A stretch of DNA of 64,000 nt from Psychromonas sp. SP041 (GTDB lineage: Bacteria; Pseudomonadota; Gammaproteobacteria; Enterobacterales; Psychromonadaceae), in assembly GCF_000470315.2 (NCBI RefSeq), contig NZ_CBRF02000006.1:1-64000 (forward strand), written 5' to 3'. Under the pieces are notes generated by a model, which saw only the letters and a list, made by a program, of their open reading frames with translations, ran no database searches and was not told where the DNA came from. Shown in pieces: positions 18,552 through 25,950 of this stretch. The translations under genes and the position numbers were made by a program. The stretch's first letter is position 1; each line of letters opens with the position of its first letter.

Positions 18552-18824
18552 CTAGCTAGCTTTGTATGCTGCTTTAGCTTCTGACTTTGATAAACCACCT
18601 AGTGTTGAACAGGTGCCTTTTTCTACTAATTTCCATTCACCTTTATCGTTATCAAGCGTTGATTGGCCTGCACATGAATGTGTACCCGCTAAATTTGCAC
18701 AGTCATTTTGACCTGCCGCTGCGACGCCGTAACATTTTTCTTTGCTTGCTGCTTGTGCTGGAGCTGAAACACCTGCTGCGATGACGGCTGCTAATGCTGC
18801 ACTTGCTAATAATTTATTACTCAT
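18552..18824 (-). CDS. DUF2282 precursor peptide (bufferin-type), copy 1
   Basis: A 90-residue exported peptide. The signal sequence is clear, with cleavage expected after APAQA (residue 25). The mature part has four cysteines (31, 42, 51, 72) in the family contexts KCYG, DCAN, SCAGQ and GTC. In bufferins such cysteines are modified by a DUF692 enzyme and then bind copper in the periplasm. The metal here is inferred. It is nearly identical to copy 2 at 19145; the visible protein differences are Val/Ile at 34 and the final residue (Ser/Asn), while many third codon positions differ. It has its own AAGGAT ribosome-binding site and lies directly before the enzyme gene. Confidence 0.88.
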   Translation of the reverse strand: MSNKLLASAALAAVIAAGVSAPAQAASKEKCYGVAAAGQNDCANLAGTHSCAGQSTLDNDKGEWKLVEKGTCSTLGGLSKSEAKAAYKAS

Positions 18825-19090
18825 AAAAATATCCTTTTATTGATAAAACTAAATGTATTGCGTTAATTATTACATCATCTGAGAGTGGAGAGACCACTCG
18901 ATTTTTGAGTAATAACTGATTATTATTTGCTAAAACAGTGTCAATATACTGCCTATACCATTATTTATTAAAATATTTTATTTTCAATTAAATCGGTATG
19001 GCTAGAAGACATATCAACAGCCTGAAAAATTTCAGAATAGTTTTTTATAAACCTAATATTTGTCTGTTTTAGAGAATAGTGTGAGCTTGA

Positions 19091-19126
19091 TCTAAAAGTA
19101 ATAACAACATTGTTATTACTTTTAGA
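19091..19126 (-). terminator. Perfect 17-bp inverted repeat between the two precursor peptide genes
   Basis: TCTAAAAGTAATAACAA (19091-19107) and its exact complement (19110-19126) are separated by two bases. It lies 19 bp after the stop of precursor copy 2 on the minus strand. No U-tract follows, so it may act as an attenuator or an mRNA 3' stabiliser, raising the amount of peptide mRNA relative to the enzyme genes. Confidence 0.65.
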
Positions 19127-19144
19127 TATAAACGTTTGTTTCTA

Positions 19145-19417
19145 TTAGTTTGCTTTGTAAGCTGCTTTTGCTTCTGATTTTGATAAGCCGCCTAGTGTTG
19201 AACAGGTGCCTTTTTCTACTAATTTCCATTCACCTTTATCATTATCAAGTGTTGATTGACCTGCACAAGAATGCGTACCAGCTAGATTTGCACAGTCATT
19301 TTGACCTGCCGCTGCGATGCCATAACATTTTTCTTTACTTGCTGCTTGTGCCGGAGCTGAAACACCTGCTGCGATGACGGCTGCTAATGCTGCACTTGCT
19401 AATAGTTTATTACTCAT
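19145..19417 (-). CDS. DUF2282 precursor peptide (bufferin-type), copy 2
   Basis: A 90-residue paralogue of the gene at 18552, with the same signal peptide and four cysteines (31, 42, 51, 72). The two copies share almost every residue but differ at many synonymous sites. They have therefore been duplicated for some time and are kept under protein-level selection, or are being partly homogenised. It follows the thioredoxin gene by 36 bp and is followed by a strong inverted repeat and about 320 bp of non-coding DNA before copy 1. The duplication may raise the dose of metal-binding peptide. Confidence 0.88.
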   Translation of the reverse strand: MSNKLLASAALAAVIAAGVSAPAQAASKEKCYGIAAAGQNDCANLAGTHSCAGQSTLDNDKGEWKLVEKGTCSTLGGLSKSEAKAAYKAN

Positions 19418-19453
19418 AGGAAAATCCTCTCATTGATAAAAATAAATTGAAAA

Positions 19454-19768
19454 TTAAATGTACTGTTCTATCCATTGCATTAGTTGAATAGGAGGGATAC
19501 CACCTATTTGTTGTGCAACAATTTCGTTATTTTTTACTAACAGTAGTGTTGGAACACTACGAATGCCATAATCGATGGCATCATTTTGCGATGTATCAAC
19601 ATCAACCTTAATGATGTTAAGGCGTTCACGCATTGCGTTTGATACATTTTCAATAACAGGTGTCATTGATTGGCAAGGTCCGCACCATGAAGCACTAAAA
19701 AACAATAATGAGTGTTCATGCTCTGATAATAAGTTATCTAGGTTATCGGTAGAGGTTAGTTTCTTCAT
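19454..19768 (-). CDS. Thioredoxin-like protein in the bufferin-type cluster
   Basis: A thioredoxin fold of 104-107 residues with the classical active site (SASWCGPCQSM) and cis-proline (RSVPTLLLV). It has no signal peptide, so it should act in the cytoplasm, where the precursor cysteines would need to be reduced before modification. I prefer the start at 19768 (MKKLTST), with GAG about ten bases before it, over the ATG at 19777. It lies only 36 bp before precursor copy 2 on the same strand, which suggests co-transcription. It could also be an unrelated stress thioredoxin; the close spacing argues against that. Confidence 0.82.
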   Translation of the reverse strand: MKKLTSTDNLDNLLSEHEHSLLFFSASWCGPCQSMTPVIENVSNAMRERLNIIKVDVDTSQNDAIDYGIRSVPTLLLVKNNEIVAQQIGGIPPIQLMQWIEQYI

Positions 19769-19800
19769 GGTTAACATCTCGCTTATTTATTATTAACACT

Positions 19801-19875
19801 AAAGAGGTATTTGGCAATGTTTGTACTCTCAAATTAAGAGGTTCATTCATTACATATCAACCAAATACGCTCTTT
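19801..19875 (-). terminator. Long imperfect hairpin between YHS and thioredoxin genes
   Basis: AAAGAGGTATTTGG (19801-19814) pairs with CCAAATACGCTCTTT (19861-19875) with one bulge, and a smaller CTC/GAG hairpin lies in the loop. It sits just after the YHS gene stop and ends near the thioredoxin leader, so it probably separates the two transcripts. Function inferred. Confidence 0.4.
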
Positions 19876-19885
19876 GGAATGGGTT

Positions 19886-20371
19886 TTAATCGTTTATTTC
19901 TTCTATTTGTGCCGTTGTAAGGCCTTTAATCGTTGTCCAGTTACCTTGTGATTGCTTAAGGTATCCAGGTACATCTGTTAACCATTTCTTTTGAACATCT
20001 TTATTAAGGTTTAAATATAATTTGTCACCTTTGATGTGCCATGCTGTTGGGTCAGTATCAAATTTTTGGTTCAAAGCCACACCAAATGCACAGAAACCAC
20101 CGTATTGCGGTGCATATTTAGCTGGATCTTCTTTAAATAAGTCACGGTTATCTGCGCTCGCAAAGTGATAAATTGCACCATTGTAAGCTGCTGTGTATTT
20201 GTCTGAACCTTTAGTAGGTGTTCCTTCAGTAAAATATGAAACAGTATCGTAACCTTTAATTGCTAGGTCATTATTGTTTGCATTAACTTCAATATTAGCG
20301 GCAAAAGCAAAGCTGCTTGCTAACAGGGCAGTGCTTACTAGTGTTGATTTTATTAATGATGAAAGTTTCAT
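19886..20371 (-). CDS. Secreted YHS-domain protein
   Basis: A 161-residue exported protein. The signal peptide ends after AFAA (about residue 24). The YHS-type domain covers most of the rest: NDLAIKGYDTVSYFTEG, YTAAYNGAIYHFASADNRDLFKEDPAKYAPQYGGFCAFG, given in parts. The family name refers to a short Tyr-His-Ser motif; here the equivalent is YHFAS. One Cys (in GGFCAFG) is typical. YHS domains are linked to metal binding and transport. It is divergent from the AraC-type regulator at 20528 and next to the bufferin-type cluster, so a metal-stress role is reasonable but unproven. Confidence 0.82.
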   Translation of the reverse strand: MKLSSLIKSTLVSTALLASSFAFAANIEVNANNNDLAIKGYDTVSYFTEGTPTKGSDKYTAAYNGAIYHFASADNRDLFKEDPAKYAPQYGGFCAFGVALNQKFDTDPTAWHIKGDKLYLNLNKDVQKKWLTDVPGYLKQSQGNWTTIKGLTTAQIEEIND

Positions 20372-20527
20372 TGTGTATCTCCATATTGAATAAATTATTA
20401 ATGTTTAATTTAAGTCAGGACTCACCCTTGGCTTGGTTGATAATATAAGGCTTTCAATATATCAAAAGGGATGACATAGTCCTTATATTGAGCCCAATCG
20501 TCCAAATTAGTCATAAAGAGAGTCAAA

Positions 20528-21349
20528 ATGGATCAACTTTCAATTATATTAAAGCGATTTTCGATGAACACGGAAGTCTTTTTTAGTGGTAACTTATGTG
20601 GTATCAGTCATTTCGATAAACAATCTAATCAAGGCCATCTACATCTATTACAAAGTGGTGAGTTAACATTAATTGATGAACAAGGAACATCACAAGTGTT
20701 TAATGAACCGACTGTATTGTTTGTGCCTTTACCGCACACCCATCGTATTATTGGTAGTGACGATAACCCGCCGAAATTGGTCTGTGCTAATGTGATGTAC
20801 GATGAAACGACCTCTAATCCTATTGCTGAAGCCTTACCTAGCTTACTTTCTTTTAATTTCAATGATTGTCCAAAAATAAAACAAACCTCGTTGTTGTTAT
20901 TTGAAGAAGCTTTTAATGATAGATGCGGTCGAACACCAATGATTAACTCATTAACCGATATTTTTATTATTTATATCTTGAGACATGTTTTAAGTAATAA
21001 AATCATGGAGCATGGCTTATTAGCAGGATTGGCTCATCCACAATTATCTAAAGTAATATTAGCGATTCAAGATGCGCCCGAACAAGCTTGGGGATTAGAA
21101 GAAATGGCAGAGTTAGCATTAATGTCTCGCTCTAAGTTCTCTGAGCTATTTAAACGAATTATTGGCCAAAGTCCTGGTGACTATTTGATTGATTGGCGAA
21201 TTGTGGTTGCTAAAAGTTTATTAAAACAGAATAAATCTGTTGCGTTAGTTGCGAATGCTGTTGGATATGAAAATGGCTCTGCTTTAGCCCGCGTTTTTCG
21301 TAAAAAATTAGGTATTTCACCTAAGCAATGGCTTGAGCAGTTAAAGTGA
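20528..21349 (+). CDS. AraC-family transcriptional regulator with cupin sensor domain
   Basis: A 273-residue regulator. The N-terminal half is a cupin-like sensor (FFSGNLCGISHFDKQSNQGHLHLLQSG, read here as the HFDK and GHLHLL segments, with VLFVPLPHTHRI). These carry several His residues that could hold metal. The C-terminal 100 residues are a double helix-turn-helix AraC domain (LEEMAELALMSRSKFSELFKR, then VALVANAVGYENGSALARVFRKKLGISPKQW). It is divergent from the YHS gene over a 156-bp shared control region and is the best candidate regulator of that gene, perhaps of the whole metal-peptide cluster. The inducer is unknown. Confidence 0.85.
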   Translation: MDQLSIILKRFSMNTEVFFSGNLCGISHFDKQSNQGHLHLLQSGELTLIDEQGTSQVFNEPTVLFVPLPHTHRIIGSDDNPPKLVCANVMYDETTSNPIAEALPSLLSFNFNDCPKIKQTSLLLFEEAFNDRCGRTPMINSLTDIFIIYILRHVLSNKIMEHGLLAGLAHPQLSKVILAIQDAPEQAWGLEEMAELALMSRSKFSELFKRIIGQSPGDYLIDWRIVVAKSLLKQNKSVALVANAVGYENGSALARVFRKKLGISPKQWLEQLK

Positions 21350-21479
21350 ATGAGATAACGATAGCTTTACTCTTAAAGGCTGATGAGTGCTTCGCTACTA
21401 TTTCGTTATATCAGTGTTTATTTGTCAGTTATTCGTTATTCGTTATCCGTGATTAGTATTAGTTGCTGTTAGCTACTTT

Positions 21480-21536
21480 TAAGTGTTCGTCACTGATCAA
21501 GCGAACGCGTAAGTGACTATCAGTGACGAACGCTTA
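21480..21536. terminator. Strong hairpin between convergent genes
   Basis: TAAGTGTTCGTCACTGAT (21480-21497) pairs with ATCAGTGACGAACGCTTA (21519-21536) with one mismatch in 18. It lies between the AraC gene and the convergent 5'-nucleotidase gene. It lacks U-tracts but is well placed to terminate both. Confidence 0.6.
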
Positions 21537-21583
21537 AATCGATTGAAGTGCTCATCACTAGGTTAATTAACTCTTTTAATAAC

Positions 21584-22534
21584 TTATTCCGTTGGCTCCA
21601 CAATATTCTTAATACCAAAAGGAATGTGTACGGAAGGAGCAACTTTACTGGTCGAATTTAAATGTCCAGACTGGTCATCGAAAAAGATATGTGGCTTTAA
21701 TACGCCTAATACCAACCCTTTATCAACACCGCCCAAGAAGAAGGCATCATTTGCCATGACTCCCCATTTTTTTAACGTGTTTAATGCGCGTTCATGGGAG
21801 GGGGCATTTCTTGCTGTAACAATAGATACGCGTAATCTATTTTTATATTGAGTATCTATTTTCTTTTTATTTTCTTCTCGTAGTTGAATCGCTGATATTT
21901 TCACTAAAAATTCTTTTAATGGCCCTGGCGTATGGGGCTGTAAGATGTTCTTAGTTTCATGGTTATGGAATTGTTTTAAATCATTGGTGTTATGCATCAC
22001 CGTTTCAGATTCGTCATCTGCTAATACGCCATCAAAGTCAAAGGCAAGTCTTAAATCATCATCGTCTTCTTCATCAATAATGGTTGAGCTTAAAACATGG
22101 CCAGCAGGGTAGCCACGTTTAATTGCTTCTCTCACATCTGATAAGTTGCCTGACAGAAAAAGTGAAATGCTCAAGGCTGGAATATATTCATAAGGTGATT
22201 TACCTTGCATGAAAATCGCTCTAGAGATTTGTAAATGATGATGCTCTATCGACTTCATTACACGAAGCCCTGTATCAGGGTCATTGCGAGATAATAAAAC
22301 CACTTCAACTAAAGGATCTTCACTTGGGTTATCACTTAAATCATTTAACGAAAGTAATCGTTTAATAAAAGAGAAAGCAACGCCTTTGTTAAGTGGCTTT
22401 TTAATGTTTTTAGCTTGATATTTTCTATACTCAGCTTCGCCTTTGCTTTTAAATACTTGATCTGATTCTGTTAGGTCAAATACCGCGCTCGAGGCAACAC
22501 CAATAACTAAACGTTTTCCTAATTCATAGGACAT
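21584..22534 (-). CDS. Cytosolic 5'-nucleotidase family protein
   Basis: A 316-residue protein of the cytosolic 5'-nucleotidase family (relatives of eukaryotic NT5C1). The opening GKRLVIGVASSAVFDL and the segments VVLLSRNDPDTGLRVMKS and ISRAIFMQGKSPYEYIP are typical. The HAD nucleophile motif is LRLAFDFDGVLADDESE near residue 165-180, motif II is SIVTARNAP near 252, and the acid motif is HIFFDDQSGHL near the C-terminus. It should release phosphate from nucleoside monophosphates. It lies 24 bp downstream of another HAD hydrolase on the same strand, so the two form a small operon. Confidence 0.85.
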   Translation of the reverse strand: MSYELGKRLVIGVASSAVFDLTESDQVFKSKGEAEYRKYQAKNIKKPLNKGVAFSFIKRLLSLNDLSDNPSEDPLVEVVLLSRNDPDTGLRVMKSIEHHHLQISRAIFMQGKSPYEYIPALSISLFLSGNLSDVREAIKRGYPAGHVLSSTIIDEEDDDDLRLAFDFDGVLADDESETVMHNTNDLKQFHNHETKNILQPHTPGPLKEFLVKISAIQLREENKKKIDTQYKNRLRVSIVTARNAPSHERALNTLKKWGVMANDAFFLGGVDKGLVLGVLKPHIFFDDQSGHLNSTSKVAPSVHIPFGIKNIVEPTE

Positions 22535-22558
22535 ATTCTTACCTCTTATATTGTAAGT

Positions 22559-23023
22559 TTAAGTGAGCTCACTCAATCTTTTAATGGCATGGATATTATC
22601 AGGCGCTATTTGATCACTGTTTGGTGTGAACCAGATAGGTGTGATACCCACAGATATTGCTGGTTCAATGTCTTTTACAAAAGAATCGCCGACCATTGTT
22701 ATATTGGATACAGGAATTGCTAACGTTGAAATAATAGCATTAAGAAATGCCGCAGTACCTTTCTCTAACCTTATATTTTCTTTGCAAAAATAACCCGATA
22801 TATATTGGCTTAACTCGACACGATCAAAGGCTGATTTTATTTCCTGTTCAGTTGAATCTGCAGCGCCTGTCGCTATATAAATTTTCGCTTTTTTGGATAA
22901 AACCGCTAATGTTTCTTTTGCACCTGTGATCGCTTCCACTGTTTCCCATTCACACATTTTTCCTGTGTTTTGAGGGAAATCAACCATTAACGTATCACCC
23001 CAATCAAACAGATAGACATTCAT
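22559..23023 (-). CDS. HAD-superfamily hydrolase
   Basis: A 154-residue small HAD phosphatase. Motif I is DWGDT (with the variant Trp-Gly between the two Asp), motif II is IATGAAD, and motif IV is MVGDSFVKDIEPAISVGITPIWF. The cap region is short. The substrate is unknown. The gene is first in a pair with the 5'-nucleotidase, which suggests a role in nucleotide or sugar-phosphate turnover. No metal-binding residue is missing. Confidence 0.75.
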   Translation of the reverse strand: MNVYLFDWGDTLMVDFPQNTGKMCEWETVEAITGAKETLAVLSKKAKIYIATGAADSTEQEIKSAFDRVELSQYISGYFCKENIRLEKGTAAFLNAIISTLAIPVSNITMVGDSFVKDIEPAISVGITPIWFTPNSDQIAPDNIHAIKRLSELT

Positions 23024-23101
23024 CGTAACTGTACCTTTTAGTAAGTGTTTAATACTGAGTATTTAAAGTTAGGCCGTTAATGTAAAGCAGTGAATATGAT
23101 A

Positions 23102-23121
23102 TGACCCCATAAAAGTAGACA
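23102..23121. mobile_element. Possible remnant of an IS3-type terminal repeat
   Basis: TGACCCCATAAAAGTAGACA resembles the terminal inverted repeats of IS3-group elements (TG...CCCC...AAGTAGACA). No transposase and no matching opposite end are visible within the interval. Low confidence: a short match from memory. Confidence 0.25.
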
Positions 23122-23189
23122 GCTAGTATAGGTCATAACATTAAACGCCTGTTGTTAAACTTAAAAAAGCATAATAGTTATTTACAGGC

Positions 23190-23356
23190 TTATACCAAAA
23201 GAATTAATAAGGTGATCATTCTTGCTGGTTAAAATCCCCCCTAACTGCATTGTGAGTTTTGAAGTGAGAACAACTATCTCCTACAACTCACGCCTTATTA
23301 GTGTTAATTTTTCCTGCGCAATCTCTGATCACTTATTTAATTCCATTGGTATTATT
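23190..23356. repeat. Intergenic palindromic repeat, family 2 (copy 3, both ends clear)
   Basis: A 167-bp element. The left end (TTATACCAAAAGAATTAATAA, then GGTGATCATT) and the right end (TGATCACTTATTTAATTCC, then ATTGGTATTATT) are imperfect inverted repeats of about 38 bp that include a TGATCA core. The interior shows ACTCACGCC and TTTTTCCTGCGC, as in the other copies. It carries no ORF and ends inside the 3' end of the minus-strand VOC gene. Confidence 0.8.
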
Positions 23357-23771
23357 CATATAGATATTTTTCACTGGGCACTTCACTGCTGTATTCAACA
23401 AGCTCCCATTCAAAGCCTGCTTTATCAAAAAAATACAGTCGTTGACGATATTTTTCTACTGGTGTGTCAATACTGCGTTTATATCCTGAATTTACCAATT
23501 TTGTTTCGATGGCAGAGATATCTTCAACAATCAATGCAATATGATTGACCCCATAATTTTGATAGGTTTTTCGTTGGCTTTTAGGTGCCGCTCCTATATG
23601 TGGCTCTTGAAGCGCAAAGTAATAGTCATCATTACCAATATGAGCCCAACGATAACTTCCTGTTGGTGTTTTATCTTTTCTTACTTTGAAATCAGGCGCA
23701 ACGATTTGAATAAAGGTTATCGCTTCATCTATATCTGGCACCGTTATATTAAGGTGTTCAATTTTAGTCAT
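23352..23771 (-). CDS. VOC-superfamily (glyoxalase-like) protein
   Basis: A 139-residue protein with paired beta-alpha-beta-beta-beta modules: KIEHLNITVPDIDEAITFI in the first, and NHIALIVEDISAIETKL followed by YFFDKAGFEWELVEY in the second. Possible metal ligands are His at residue 7, His at about 95 and Glu at about 126. The family includes glyoxalase I, dioxygenases and resistance proteins, so the reaction is open. Unusually, the stop codon and last codons lie within the terminus of a family-2 repeat, which has probably replaced the original end of the gene. Confidence 0.8.
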   Translation of the reverse strand: MTKIEHLNITVPDIDEAITFIQIVAPDFKVRKDKTPTGSYRWAHIGNDDYYFALQEPHIGAAPKSQRKTYQNYGVNHIALIVEDISAIETKLVNSGYKRSIDTPVEKYRQRLYFFDKAGFEWELVEYSSEVPSEKYLYE

Positions 23772-24049
23772 GATGATCCTTATCTTTATTAGCTATAATG
23801 AATTGAAATTTTTTTACATTTAACTTTAATAAACAGTATCAAATTTAATCGTTTAATCAATGGCTTAAATAGAGGTTAGTATTAAAAATACAGTTAATTT
23901 AAAAACCTCCCTCAATCTCCCCTATAAATAACCGTTCAGCTTAAAATCAAGCCTGTAAAAATAACCGTATAAAAGAGGCTTTATATTGACTGTTTAACCC
24001 GTAACACGCTATTGTTCAGCTTCCTTTGGATATAGCATTAAAGCTATGC

Positions 24050-24322
24050 ACTGATGACTTATAAAAAATAAGATATCAATGTTTGGGAACTTGGTTAAAT
24101 GCCAAGGCTGCCCCCGCAACGGTAAAGCAAGTCGAATTGATTCTCTTGTTAAGCCCGGATACCAAACCATAGGATGATACTTGCTCTTAAAGCGAGTACC
24201 GTGGTGTTGCGGAGGGCTTCACCGGCTGGTCTTCTTTTATTGATAATGAGTATGTAAATACTCTTAGATAAAAGTAACCATCTCCTCCACAACTTCGCCT
24301 GTTCATTACTCAGACGGAGATT
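24050..24322 (+). promoter_or_regulatory. Cobalamin (B12) riboswitch
   Basis: The conserved core is present in order: TTGGGAAC (24083-24090), GCCAAGGCTGCCCCCGCAAC with GGTAA (24101-24125), and the B12 box AAGCCCGGATACC (24151-24163). TTGCGG (24207-24212), in the loop of a GGTG/CACC hairpin, complements CCGCAA (24114-24119), matching the L5-L13 kissing loop. Downstream, ATCTCC (24280-24285) can pair with the ribosome-binding site GGAGAT (24316-24321). This suggests translational shut-off when adenosylcobalamin is bound. It precedes the cobalt-uptake and cobalamin synthesis genes. Confidence 0.95.
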
Positions 24323-24328
24323 TTCCTT

Positions 24329-25165
24329 TTGCTAAACGTAAAAAATACTAAGCCAACTTCATATTTAAAGTCATCTTTGACTAAACTACTTTTTGTTTCA
24401 AGTTGTATGCTGTCACTTTCTGCTAGCGCACATTTTCAAATGCTTTATACCCCGAACTTATTACATGAAAAAGGCGGTGCAATCACATTGAAAATGCCCT
24501 TTACTCATCCTGCCTCGAGTGGTCATGTGATGGCTGTTGATAAGCCTCAAGCTTTTTATATGATTAAAAAAGGTAAAAAAACGGATTTAATCGATACTAT
24601 TTCTGATATTGAGTGGGAAAGCTCGGTTGATAAAGGCCATGCTTATCAAGCTGATGTTAAATTACGAGGATTAGGTGATTACGTATTTATCGCACAACCT
24701 TCCCCTTATTTTGAAGCTGAAGAAGATAGTTATATTCAGCAAATCACTAAAACCATTGTTAATGTTGGCAATCTACCAACAGATTGGAATACAGATTTTG
24801 GGTTAAGTGCTGAAATAGTGCCATTAACTAAGCCTTATGCTATTTATGAAGGTGGCATTTTTAGTGCAGTGGTTAAATCAAGAGGCAAGCCAGTACCCTT
24901 TGCTGCCATTGAAGTTGAATTCATGAATTATGTGCCAGATATGCAAAAAAATCACTTTGCTAAAGAACCTATCATGACTCCGCCTTCGGAAGTGTTTGTG
25001 ACACAAACTATCTACGCTGATGCCAACGGTACTTTCCATTTTTCATTATTGAAAGCGGGTCAGTGGGGATTTGCTGCGTTAGGCATAGGCGAAGAGAAAA
25101 CCTATAAAGGCAAAGCACTTTCACAGGATGCAGTTATTTGGGTACAGGCAACTAAATTGCCATAG
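24329..25165 (+). CDS. DUF4198 periplasmic cobalt-uptake component (CbiK/NikK-type)
   Basis: A 278-residue exported protein. I accept the TTG start at 24329 because GGAG lies nine bases upstream and no better start exists. The signal peptide ends at SASA, leaving His35 as the predicted first mature residue (HFQMLYTPN). N-terminal His is a plausible metal ligand. The DUF4198 fold follows (beta-rich, with FGLSAEIVPLTKPYAIYEGG near 175 and a closing DAVIWVQAT). The family accompanies ECF nickel/cobalt transporters lacking CbiN. The riboswitch just ahead points to cobalt. It is followed by a hairpin terminator before cbiM. Confidence 0.85.
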   Translation: MLNVKNTKPTSYLKSSLTKLLFVSSCMLSLSASAHFQMLYTPNLLHEKGGAITLKMPFTHPASSGHVMAVDKPQAFYMIKKGKKTDLIDTISDIEWESSVDKGHAYQADVKLRGLGDYVFIAQPSPYFEAEEDSYIQQITKTIVNVGNLPTDWNTDFGLSAEIVPLTKPYAIYEGGIFSAVVKSRGKPVPFAAIEVEFMNYVPDMQKNHFAKEPIMTPPSEVFVTQTIYADANGTFHFSLLKAGQWGFAALGIGEEKTYKGKALSQDAVIWVQATKLP

Positions 25166-25203
25166 TTACTGCCGTAGTGACTGTCGTTTTTTAAGCTGTT
25201 GTA

Positions 25204-25243
25204 TTTGGCTTGATTGCTATATTTATCAAGCCAAATTATTTTT
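25204..25243 (+). terminator. Terminator/attenuator between the DUF4198 gene and cbiM
   Basis: TTTGGCTTGAT (25204-25214) and ATCAAGCCAAA (25225-25235) form a perfect 11-bp stem followed by TTATTTTT. It may lower expression of the downstream genes relative to the DUF4198 gene, or separate two transcription units. Confidence 0.8.
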
Positions 25244-25341
25244 ATGATAAAAGTCTATTCTAGAAAGGCTTTGTAAATTATTGAGCTGTTTAGTTTTTTG
25301 AAATATGTTGAAATGTTAACTAAATAGTAAAAAGGTAAATT

Positions 25342-25950
25342 ATGCATATTGTTGATGGGGCATTATCATCTCCTGTATTGATAACTGGAGCTGTGTTAAC
25401 CGTTATTGGGGTTTTTATTGGCCTTAAAAAAATGGATTATGATCATTTACCATTAGTTGGTGTATTAGCGTCGGTATTTTTCATTGCTTCTTATATCCAC
25501 TTACCATTAGGCTTCTCGAGTGTTCATTTAATTATGAATGGCTTATTAGGTATTCTATTGGGTTGGGTTGCCTTTCCTGCTTTATTGGTTGCGCTGTTAT
25601 TACAGGTTATTTTCTTTGGATTTGGTGGTTTATTGGTGCTCGGTGTGAATACACTGAATATTGCATTGCCTGCCGTGATTATTTATTACCTTTGTTATAA
25701 AGGTATTCGCCATGAAAGTGCTAAAGTCGCTGCTATTTGGGGTGCCATTGGTGGCGCAGGTGCGATTATTATTACCTCATTGATGGTGGCCTTTTCCTTA
25801 GCATTATCTGGAGAGTCATTTGTATTAGCTGCGAAAGCGGTGCTACCTGCGCATATTCCCATTATGATCATCGAAGGTTTTGTTTCTTATGCGGCTGTTT
25901 ATTTAATCCATACCGTTAAACCTGAATTTATTACTAAGGATGCTCATTAA
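25342..25950 (+). CDS. cbiM: Cobalt ECF transporter substrate-specific membrane protein CbiM
   Basis: A 202-residue membrane protein that gives metal specificity to the energy-coupling-factor transporter. The conserved start MHIVDGAL is essential in the family: the N-terminal Met-His inserts into the binding site. About six hydrophobic helices follow, and the HLPLGFSSVHLIMNGLLGILLG segment (residues 52-75) holds further conserved His. It acts with the periplasmic DUF4198 and CbiL-like proteins, CbiQ and CbiO. The stop overlaps the next start by one base. NikM (nickel) is the alternative; the cobalamin context supports cobalt. Confidence 0.92.
   Translation: MHIVDGALSSPVLITGAVLTVIGVFIGLKKMDYDHLPLVGVLASVFFIASYIHLPLGFSSVHLIMNGLLGILLGWVAFPALLVALLLQVIFFGFGGLLVLGVNTLNIALPAVIIYYLCYKGIRHESAKVAAIWGAIGGAGAIIITSLMVAFSLALSGESFVLAAKAVLPAHIPIMIIEGFVSYAAVYLIHTVKPEFITKDAH

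Noticed and set aside
23102-23121. A complete IS3 element near 23.1 kb
   Set aside because: Only one terminus-like 20-mer is present; no transposase frame or second end, so it is listed only as a low-confidence remnant.
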